Shown here in pieces: positions 6,745 through 13,778 of a stretch of DNA of 35,300 bases. The stretch's first letter is position 1; each line of letters starts with the position of its first letter. The DNA is from Levilactobacillus yonginensis. Its GTDB lineage: Bacteria; Bacillota; Bacilli; Lactobacillales; Lactobacillaceae. The stretch is from the NCBI RefSeq assembly GCF_003946265.1, contig NZ_RHNO01000024.1, forward strand, positions 1 to 35,300, read 5' to 3'. The position numbers and the translations under genes were made by a program. Below the pieces are notes generated by a model. It searched no databases, was not told where the DNA came from, and worked only from the letters and a program-made list of their open reading frames with translations.

Positions 6745-9700
6745 ATGAAGGATTATGAACGTAAAACACATTACAAGATGTACAAATCACATAAAGGCTG
6801 GCTAGTTGCTGGTATCACCGTCACTAGTATGGCAGTGGGCATCGTCGCTGGACCACAGCCTAGTCAGACCGCGCAGGCTGCCGATAACGTGCCAACTACC
6901 ACGGCAACCACTTCCGGTCAGTCAACGACAAGTGGCTCGCAGGCCAAACTACCAGCTGCGTCAGCGACGGACAAGTCGACTGGTAGTGATAATGGTGATA
7001 AGGCACCAGTACCAACTGCACCACAGAAGCCAGTTGTCGAGTCTGCACCCGTCCAGCCAGCTGACAATGACGATGGCATCGTTACGACAAAGGAGCCTTC
7101 ATCTGGTCAAACGACACCGGCCCCGGTTGAACGACCGACTGCTAGAGCTGCTAGAGCCGCCGTGACGATCGCTACACCCGTTAAGACCGGGATTTCTGTG
7201 CAGGATACCGATGATTTGACCAACAAGGTGGCTGCCACACCAGCCTTTAACATCAGCAAGACTGATCAATTGCAATATACTTATAATCACGAGGATTCTG
7301 CCGGGCATAACACGGACTTAAGAGTTGTCGATGGCTATGATGCTGATCATCAAGTGCAGGGTGCTGGCACTTGGCTGGGTGAGACGTATGCGAACCAGAT
7401 TGCCCAGGATGCCAAGGGTGTTGATCCAGTTACGTCGGCTAAGTACGGGACCCAACTCATGTACATCGATGAATGGCTGCCAGATTATGGACTCCAATAC
7501 TTTCTCTGGCAGAATAACTATGCCAAGACGTATGCCACGATTGCTGACTTTCGGAACAACTTCTCGAAGGCTGAGTTAGCAACGCTTACGTCCATTTATT
7601 CGAACGATGATTTACAAGCCGCAGCTGGCAATCAGCCAACTACTTACTATCAGAGCCTCATGGCCATGCAGACACTTGAAGGCTTACAAAATGCGGTCAA
7701 CCTGCAGGTATTAGATATTTCACCGAACATGTATGTTAGTTTAGCAGCGTATGGAACTTATGAAAAGAACAGCAACCTTTGGGATATTCGGGCGTTAAGT
7801 GGCCTGAAGAACCTACGTGAGGTTCGGTTACCAATGGCTGCCATCAATGATATCTCAGCGTTAGGAAATCACGATAAGCTGACTGCGGTCGGTTTGATCG
7901 ATAACCAGATCACGGATATTTCACCACTGGCGACGGATAAGAACCTCTTGATTTCAAACGCTAACCTGATTAAGCAGCACGTGCTGTTAGCACCGATTAA
8001 AGTCAGCGATAAATTGGCTAAAGGGGCCAATACAATTGACACAGGAATGCTGACCTACACGACGCCTTCTTTTATCATTAAGGACCTGACTGCCAGCAAC
8101 CTGCCAATTCAGGGCTTTGATAATGCCAGTGATCTGACATATCCTTCTCTGTACCCGTCTAGTTCTGATGCCGGCAATCTGAACAGTAACACGTTGACCT
8201 GGTATAACTTATTAAATAGTACAGATTCCACGTACGGTAGTCTGTCCACCACCTGGAGTGACACCAACAGTGACTTCGCCGGTTACATCATTCAGCCGTA
8301 TGAATTGGCTGCCAACGTCAGCGATTTAAACGTTAATATTCAGTTGCTGCAAGCCAACGGCCAGCAATTGAACTTGGCACCAGCTACCCTGATTTCTGGA
8401 GATATTGGGTCGAGTGTGAACGTCCAACAGAATGCAACCGTCCAGACGTTATTGAACCAACAGTTGTCTAAGGGCTACACGTTCTCCGGACTGATTTTGG
8501 ATGGCACGGGTCTTTATTCCGACTACGCGGCGAAAAACGGCAAGGCCAATGCGCAAACGTCCTGGAGCACCACTTTAGGCGATGAGTCCAAGAACTGGAC
8601 GATTCTATTCTACAAGGACGTCATGCCCTGGACGTTGTCAGTTGGTTACGGTGTGAAGGATGCCAGTGGCAACTACACACCAATTACGAATGCGGACGGC
8701 ACGGCCGTGACCGCCAACTACAAGGGGACGTCAGCTGATAAACTAGCTTTGACCGATTATGAAAAGGATTTTGACGACTACGTTTACACCGGTGCTGAAA
8801 CGAGCGCCGATGGTCAGACCTGGACCGATATTAGTCAGGCGACTGATATCCCTTACGTCAACGACATTCAAGCGGTTCGGATGGTTTACGCCCAGGCTAA
8901 GAAAGCCACGGTGACGATCAAGGATGCTACCACGGGTAAGACACTCCAGGTGTTGGATGCGACGACCAATCCTGAACTGAAGGGGGCCATTGGGTCCACC
9001 AGTTCCTTTGATTCCAACACGGTGATTGCACCCGAATTGGCCAAGGGCTACACTTTGGTCAGTGATACCACGAAGAACGCCGACGGCACCAGTGCCATTG
9101 TTTTCGCCAAGGATGCTACGGCTAACTTGGACTACACGATTACGTTAGCGCACGCTTTTAAGACCGTTGATCAGGCCGTTCACGAACAGATTACGTATCA
9201 AGATAAGCAACAACAGACAGTTGCTGCGCCAGTAACTAAAACGGTGAACTTTGCCACGGTGACCGACCAAGTCACCCAGGACGCCGTAACTTACAGTAAA
9301 TTAGATGCTACGGCAACGCCGGAATTAGATGTTACTGGTAAACCGACTGACGCTAGCTGGGTCGTTTACCAGGCAGGTAGTGACCCGGCATTCACCGCGG
9401 TGAAGAACCCGAGTGTGACTGGGATGCACGTTGTTTCAACGACTGATCCGGCAAATGATTTGACGCAAACGGTGGCCCAGCCAGTAACACCAACCACTGC
9501 CGACCTGAGTTTTGTCGTCACCTATGAAGCTAACCCAACGTCCGGTGGCGGTGACAATGGCAACAACGGTGGCGGGACCGTTACGCCACCAGTGACGCCA
9601 ACCACGCCAACGCCAGGCAATAATGGTGGTGGGGCTGCGGCCACGGTTACGCCTAAGAAACCAACTAAGCCGACGAAACCCAACCAGGGTGGCCAAGCCG

Positions 9701-9954
9701 CTATTGTGAATAAGAAGACGACTCGCGGGGCTGGTCATCAGGCTGGTGCGACGGTCACTGCCGGTGGTCAAGCAGCGAAGGTTCAGTCGTTGGCTGCGCC
9801 AGTAGCGAAGCCAGCTGCAGCATCAACGACGGATTTGAAAGTGGCTCAGTTACCACAGACTAATGAACAGCAACATAACGGGTTAGCTGTCATCGGTTTA
9901 GCTTTGTTAGGTGCTTTGACTAGTGTCGTGGGCTGGAAGAAACGTCGCTTCTAA
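6745..9954 (+). CDS. LPxTG-type surface protein with LRR and mucin-binding-like domains
   Basis: The start is the ATG at 6745 (AGAGGGGG upstream), giving 1069 aa. The N-terminus matches the KxYKxGKxW signal class (KMYKSHKGW, His in place of Gly), with cleavage near AQA. A Ser/Thr/Pro-rich linker follows to about residue 135. A leucine-rich-repeat segment of internalin type lies at about 300-405, with repeats such as LSGLKNLREVRLP and IDNQITDISPL. A Mub/MucBP-like beta region occupies about 718-925, followed by a Gly/Pro/Lys-rich wall-spanning stretch. The end is LPQTNE (1036-1041), a hydrophobic helix and KKRRF. The sorting motif has Asn where LPxTG has Gly; lactobacilli often use LPQTxE. It is most likely sortase-anchored and involved in adhesion to mucus or polysaccharide. 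Confidence 0.9.
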   Translation: MKDYERKTHYKMYKSHKGWLVAGITVTSMAVGIVAGPQPSQTAQAADNVPTTTATTSGQSTTSGSQAKLPAASATDKSTGSDNGDKAPVPTAPQKPVVESAPVQPADNDDGIVTTKEPSSGQTTPAPVERPTARAARAAVTIATPVKTGISVQDTDDLTNKVAATPAFNISKTDQLQYTYNHEDSAGHNTDLRVVDGYDADHQVQGAGTWLGETYANQIAQDAKGVDPVTSAKYGTQLMYIDEWLPDYGLQYFLWQNNYAKTYATIADFRNNFSKAELATLTSIYSNDDLQAAAGNQPTTYYQSLMAMQTLEGLQNAVNLQVLDISPNMYVSLAAYGTYEKNSNLWDIRALSGLKNLREVRLPMAAINDISALGNHDKLTAVGLIDNQITDISPLATDKNLLISNANLIKQHVLLAPIKVSDKLAKGANTIDTGMLTYTTPSFIIKDLTASNLPIQGFDNASDLTYPSLYPSSSDAGNLNSNTLTWYNLLNSTDSTYGSLSTTWSDTNSDFAGYIIQPYELAANVSDLNVNIQLLQANGQQLNLAPATLISGDIGSSVNVQQNATVQTLLNQQLSKGYTFSGLILDGTGLYSDYAAKNGKANAQTSWSTTLGDESKNWTILFYKDVMPWTLSVGYGVKDASGNYTPITNADGTAVTANYKGTSADKLALTDYEKDFDDYVYTGAETSADGQTWTDISQATDIPYVNDIQAVRMVYAQAKKATVTIKDATTGKTLQVLDATTNPELKGAIGSTSSFDSNTVIAPELAKGYTLVSDTTKNADGTSAIVFAKDATANLDYTITLAHAFKTVDQAVHEQITYQDKQQQTVAAPVTKTVNFATVTDQVTQDAVTYSKLDATATPELDVTGKPTDASWVVYQAGSDPAFTAVKNPSVTGMHVVSTTDPANDLTQTVAQPVTPTTADLSFVVTYEANPTSGGGDNGNNGGGTVTPPVTPTTPTPGNNGGGAAATVTPKKPTKPTKPNQGGQAAIVNKKTTRGAGHQAGATVTAGGQAAKVQSLAAPVAKPAAASTTDLKVAQLPQTNEQQHNGLAVIGLALLGALTSVVGWKKRRF

Positions 9955-9971
9955 GTTTAAGCTTGCAATTA

Positions 9972-10009
9972 CAATAAAGGCCCGGGATATTGTCCCCGGG
10001 CCTTTATTG
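9972..10009 (+). terminator. Strong, probably bidirectional terminator
   Basis: A perfect 15-bp inverted repeat, arms 9972-9986 and 9995-10009, with an 8-nt loop. The AATAAAGG/CCTTTATT ends give T-rich tails on both strands. Confidence 0.85.
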
Positions 10010-10051
10010 CGTCCAATTTATTTTCCTTAGGATAAATCGGCCAACTAGCGC

Positions 10052-10057
10052 TATACT
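10052..10057 (+). promoter_or_regulatory. -10 box for the gene at 10089
   Basis: TATACT lies about 30 nt before the start codon; no good -35 was found at the usual spacing. Confidence 0.35.
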
Positions 10058-10088
10058 TAAATGGAACAATATCTTAGGGGGTAATTAA

Positions 10089-11126
10089 ATGTTCAAAATT
10101 AGCAGTAGGGGTGCTGCCACTCTCATGTTATTGGGTGCGTTAGTGGGGAGTCTCACGATGACTAACGCTTTAGCCATGAGTAACAGTACGCGCAAGACTT
10201 TAACACGTCTGCAGACTAAACAGGAAAAAGTCACCAAGACCAGTCGTAAAGTCGATCGTGAATTTGATCGGGTCGGGGTTAAAAACTTGAACGCGTTGAT
10301 GCAAGCGGACGACAACGGCCAGGTACCAACTGAGCTGGATAGTGGCCTCAGTGTCTACCAGCTTTCACGAGCAACGAAAGTGTCAATTGGCGGTAAGAAG
10401 ACGGTGACTTTGCCCAAGGGTGCCATCGTGCGAGGCAGCAAGTATACGTTGAATCCTAAGTTCCCCAGCCGGTTCTCAATCAACATCGCGGACTTGACTA
10501 AGGCTAATCAGCGCAAGGCCTTTAAGGCTTTCGGCGTAACGACTGAGAACTGCAACTTTGTGCTTGATTCTAAGAACAAGACGCGATTGTTGCCGTATCA
10601 GAAGTCCACGGCATTTTCCTATAAAGGGGACATGAATCTGCCGACTCTCCAGGCGAAGAACCTGCAGTCTTACTACGACAGTGACCGGCAAAATAATCCG
10701 TTTATCATTGTGACTGCGGATAACTACCTGAACTACTACACCAACTATCAGGCTAAGAAGTCGGGCCGTATTCAGTACGACCACTACGCGCAGTCGGTGA
10801 AAATCAAAAAGTTCACTCGGGGCGCAAGTACCTACACGTATTACTTAGCGAAACCTTTGAAGGGCTTCGGCGCGAAGAAGGTGCGGGTCGGCAAGAAGAC
10901 TGAGTATCGATTGACCGTTTCATTGGGCCATGTTTTCCAGGCCTTTGACAACGATAACTTGGATCCCGGCATGTACCGGATGACGGTCAAGGTTGGTAAG
11001 AAGGCGTTTTACGTGGACTTGGGCGGTATTTCTGAAGCCTATATCAACCGGTTGACGAATAATCCATACGGGTCCAACGTGGTTGATCAGACTGCTGCAC
11101 AAGCGTACATTCAAGGGTTAAAGTAA
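10089..11126 (+). CDS. Secreted protein of unknown function
   Basis: This 345-aa protein has an AGGGGG ribosome site. A signal peptide with MFKISSRG, a short hydrophobic core and ALA cleavage near residue 29 is clear. A Lys/Arg-rich helical segment (about 31-62) follows, then a mostly beta-rich basic body with many Tyr and Asn and repeated KVxVGKK-like turns. No catalytic motif, LPxTG signal or lipobox was recognised. The KVGKK-type turns also occur in the small secreted proteins at 5184 and 5956, suggesting a similar wall-associated lifestyle. It is a single-gene unit closed by the hairpin at 11137 and is the last of the exported-protein block. Confidence 0.65.
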   Translation: MFKISSRGAATLMLLGALVGSLTMTNALAMSNSTRKTLTRLQTKQEKVTKTSRKVDREFDRVGVKNLNALMQADDNGQVPTELDSGLSVYQLSRATKVSIGGKKTVTLPKGAIVRGSKYTLNPKFPSRFSINIADLTKANQRKAFKAFGVTTENCNFVLDSKNKTRLLPYQKSTAFSYKGDMNLPTLQAKNLQSYYDSDRQNNPFIIVTADNYLNYYTNYQAKKSGRIQYDHYAQSVKIKKFTRGASTYTYYLAKPLKGFGAKKVRVGKKTEYRLTVSLGHVFQAFDNDNLDPGMYRMTVKVGKKAFYVDLGGISEAYINRLTNNPYGSNVVDQTAAQAYIQGLK

Positions 11127-11136
11127 GATAATAGTG

Positions 11137-11167
11137 AAGGGTGTGAGAATAATCTCACACCCTTTTT
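11137..11167 (+). terminator. Intrinsic terminator
   Basis: A perfect 12-bp stem (11137-11148 with 11153-11164), a 4-nt loop and a T-tail of five. The A-rich 5' arm is short, so it should act mainly on the plus strand. Confidence 0.85.
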
Positions 11168-11196
11168 ACGTGGCAAATTCTAGGTTATTTGCCTGT

Positions 11197-12066
11197 TTAA
11201 GGTAGCTCGGCCACGTGGGTCAGTATGAAGTCAATGAAGGTCTTACTGGCAATTGGCAGGGCAGCTGCATCCTGACTAACGATACCAATTTTCCGCGTGA
11301 GGTTCGGTTTCAGCGGACGGGTGACCACGTCATGGGCGGTCTTGCTAAGGACGAGCTCGGGAAGAATGCTGACGCCCATTCCGAGCTCCACCATCGACAG
11401 GATGGAATAGTCGTCGTGGACTCGCATCTTGATGCGGGGGTGAAGCCCCTGTTCAGCAAAGGCCGTGAGGGGTTCACTGTAGGCGCCCTCCTCTAAGGCT
11501 AGAAATGGCTCGCTGGCGAGATCTGCTAGACTGACGGTCGATTGATCGACTAAGCGGTGGTGGGGTGGCAGAATTGCCAGCAAACGGCCAGATTTAAGGA
11601 AGGTGACGGGGGTGTTGGTCAGTGCGTCCGGTGTGACAAACCCAAAGTCGACCTCACCAGTCCGCACCCACTCGGGGATGGAGGAGTAGTCACCTTGAAG
11701 CAGGACAAATTCAACCCGGGGGTAGCGTTCCTGAAATGCCTTGATGAGCTTAGGAAGCCAGTGGGCAGAGATGCTAGAAATCGTGCCGATTCGGATGGTG
11801 CCAGAGCCCAGCCCATTAATTTCCTGGGCCTTGTCTGACATGGCCTGATACTGTCGGAGTGTTCGTTGCAGGAAGGGGTAGAGTTGTTGTCCCTCTAGGG
11901 TTAAACGTACTCCGGTGCGGGAACGGTATAGGAGTTTGATTTTAAAATCGGCTTCCAGGGTCGCCACCATGTGGCTGATAGCCGACTGCGTGTATCCTAG
12001 CGCGGCCGCCGCCTTGGTGAAACTACCAAGTTCAACCACTTTTTGAAAGGCCAGTAGGCGATGCAT
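11197..12066 (-). CDS. LysR-family transcriptional regulator
   Basis: This 289-aa protein has the typical LysR length. A winged HTH lies at about residues 1-60 (FTKAAAALGYTQSAISHMVATLE) and a LysR substrate-binding domain at about 85-288. AAAGGA lies before the ATG. It is divergent from the PhzF-family gene, with 127 bp between start codons, the classic arrangement in which a LysR protein controls its neighbour and itself. The effector cannot be deduced. Downstream it converges on the secreted-protein gene at 10089 and may share the 11137 hairpin region. Confidence 0.9.
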   Translation of the reverse strand: MHRLLAFQKVVELGSFTKAAAALGYTQSAISHMVATLEADFKIKLLYRSRTGVRLTLEGQQLYPFLQRTLRQYQAMSDKAQEINGLGSGTIRIGTISSISAHWLPKLIKAFQERYPRVEFVLLQGDYSSIPEWVRTGEVDFGFVTPDALTNTPVTFLKSGRLLAILPPHHRLVDQSTVSLADLASEPFLALEEGAYSEPLTAFAEQGLHPRIKMRVHDDYSILSMVELGMGVSILPELVLSKTAHDVVTRPLKPNLTRKIGIVSQDAAALPIASKTFIDFILTHVAELP

Positions 12067-12112
12067 GACAAATCAATTCCTTTCATAGTTCAAGTGCTAA
12101 TAGTCGCTTTAC

Positions 12113-12126
12113 GAATGGATACATTC
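12113..12126. promoter_or_regulatory. Candidate LysR binding site between divergent genes
   Basis: The inverted repeat GAATG-N4-CATTC lies midway between the LysR and PhzF-family starts. Position and symmetry fit a LysR-type box, but it is a single short site. Confidence 0.35.
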
Positions 12127-12193
12127 ACTGTACGCTTACCTTAAAGGCCTGACAAGGTAATGGGCCGTGATGTTTCGTGAATGGAGGAGTTAC

Positions 12194-12982
12194 ATGCTTA
12201 AGAGTTATGTGGTTGATGCATTTACCGATGAGGTATTTAAAGGTAATCCGGCAGCCGTTTTATTTCTGGATATGTTTCCAGCAGACGAAATGATGCAAAA
12301 AATTGCCATGGAAAATAAACTGTCTGAGACGGCGTTTGCTATGAAGGAGACGCCGGACAAGTATCAGTTGCGCTGGTTTACACCGGGTGGTGAAATCGAC
12401 CTCTGTGGTCATGCGACCTTGGCTACTGGTTTTCTGGTGTTTAAATACGGTGCGCCTACTCAGGCGACGGTGACCTTTGCCACCCAGAGTGGGGACTTGA
12501 CGGTTACCAAACGGGGCGACTTGTACGAGATGGACTTTCCATCTTATGAACTCAAATCAGTTCCCGTAACGGCTGCCATGACTGACGCCTTTGGCGTGGC
12601 ACCGACTGAGGCCTACTTGGGCCGTGACCTGTTGTGTGTGTTTGACAGTGCCCAGCAGGTGGCTGAGATGACGCCGGATATGGATAAGCTGAGTCACTTG
12701 GATGGGCTACTGCAGAATGTTACGGCAGCTGGCGATGGTCAGTATGACTGTGTTTCCCGATCATTTGCGCCTAAGTTGGCCGTCCCCGAGGATCCTGTCT
12801 GTGGGAGTGGTCACTGTCACATCGTGCCATACTGGGCGAAGAAGCTGCAGAAGCAACAAATCCTGGCCTACCAGGCTTCGGCGCGTTCCGGTGTGCTCCA
12901 CTGTACGTATGAAGGGGCGCGAACGAAGCTGAGCGGGCACGCAACGCAGTATTCGGCTAGTGAGGTATTTTTGGATCTGTAA
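12194..12982 (+). CDS. PhzF-family epimerase/isomerase-like protein
   Basis: The ATG at 12194 has GGAGGAG just upstream and begins the standard MLKSYVVDAFTDEVFKGNPA opening; an in-frame start 27 nt earlier lacks a ribosome site. The product is 262 aa, normal for the family. Typical features are GNPAAV near residue 20, the conserved Glu in LSETAF (about residue 46), GGEIDLCGHATLAT, and EDPVCGSGHC in the C-terminal half. PhzF-like proteins share the diaminopimelate-epimerase fold, and most bacterial members have no known substrate. The adjacent LysR gene is its probable regulator. A large hairpin terminator follows. Confidence 0.9.
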   Translation: MLKSYVVDAFTDEVFKGNPAAVLFLDMFPADEMMQKIAMENKLSETAFAMKETPDKYQLRWFTPGGEIDLCGHATLATGFLVFKYGAPTQATVTFATQSGDLTVTKRGDLYEMDFPSYELKSVPVTAAMTDAFGVAPTEAYLGRDLLCVFDSAQQVAEMTPDMDKLSHLDGLLQNVTAAGDGQYDCVSRSFAPKLAVPEDPVCGSGHCHIVPYWAKKLQKQQILAYQASARSGVLHCTYEGARTKLSGHATQYSASEVFLDL

Positions 12983-13011
12983 TCGGTTTGATTAGTTGCT
13001 ACATGGTTGAA

Positions 13012-13110
13012 ACGTGCGCCAAAGGACGGCTGGTTCTGTTTAACCCGTTAGGTCAATTGACCTAACGACGGTAATGCTCGCCAGCCAAACGTCCTTTGGC
13101 GCATGTTTTT
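13012..13110 (+). terminator. Very large nested-palindrome terminator
   Basis: Outer arms 13012-13028 and 13090-13106 pair over 17 bp with one wobble. GCTGG (13029-13033) and CCAGC (13081-13085) extend the stem after a small bulge. Inside sits a perfect 22-bp palindrome without a loop at 13046-13067. The outer stem runs into six T, so it should terminate the PhzF-family transcript, though it is far larger than an ordinary terminator. Confidence 0.75.
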
Positions 13111-13168
13111 TAATTTGGTGTACGATAAAGATACAGCGAGAAAAAATCCCACACTAGGAGGGCTTACC

Positions 13169-13651
13169 ATGTACAAACAAGTTATCTTATACTTTTCAAA
13201 TACTGGGCACACCCAAGCCGTTGCTCAGAAGATTGCGGCAGTCACCGGAGCCAAGTTACTTCAGCTGAACGCTAAGCAACCGTATACGACCGCTGATTTA
13301 GACTATAACGATGCCACTAGTCGAACATCATTGGAAACGGCCGACGAGACGTCGCGACCTGCTATTCAGACGCCGGACATGACGGCGCTACATGAGGCGG
13401 ATACCATCTATTTGGGCTCACCGCTCTGGTGGGGGCAGGTGCCGCACGTGATCAACACGTTGGTGGAAACGGACGTCCTGCGTGGCAAGCAGGTTTGGCA
13501 ATTCTGTACGTCCGGGTCAACGGCCATCACGAAGGCTGCCAAGACGTTACGCGCAGACTATCCAGCAGTTCGTTGGGAGCCCGCTCACCGCTTTACCAGT
13601 GCCATTACTGGTCAGGAAGTTGAGACGTGGTTGAAGGAAAGGGGCCACTGA
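13169..13651 (+). CDS. Flavodoxin family protein
   Basis: The ATG at 13169 follows AGGAGGG; the frame is open 66 nt further, but that part overlaps the upstream terminator. The product is 160 aa. The N-terminal strand and FMN phosphate loop read ILYFSNTGHTQAVAQKIA, the mark of a flavodoxin-like protein (Flavodoxin_4 type). LGSPLWWGQVPHVINT and FCTSGST match the second and third FMN-contact loops. It probably works as an FMN electron carrier or small NAD(P)H quinone-reductase-like enzyme in the cytosol. It appears to be monocistronic, and no clear promoter or terminator of its own was found. Confidence 0.85.
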   Translation: MYKQVILYFSNTGHTQAVAQKIAAVTGAKLLQLNAKQPYTTADLDYNDATSRTSLETADETSRPAIQTPDMTALHEADTIYLGSPLWWGQVPHVINTLVETDVLRGKQVWQFCTSGSTAITKAAKTLRADYPAVRWEPAHRFTSAITGQEVETWLKERGH

Positions 13652-13741
13652 TTTTTCAGGCACGTGGTACGGTGACAGTCGTCGGTTTACCTGCCCTTAA
13701 ACTTAATAGGGTCATTCGTGGCGTCGGCTACTGGTTTGTCG

Positions 13742-13747
13742 TATAAT
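13742..13747 (+). promoter_or_regulatory. -10 box of the aminopeptidase gene
   Basis: A perfect TATAAT lies 31 nt before the PepN start; no convincing -35 partner was found. Confidence 0.45.
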
Positions 13748-13778
13748 GGGATTATTCTTAAATTTTAAGGAGAAAATC

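Noticed and set aside
9436-9771. A 111-codon antisense frame in the surface-protein gene
   Set aside because: It arises from the repetitive Gly/Pro/Thr coding region on the other strand.
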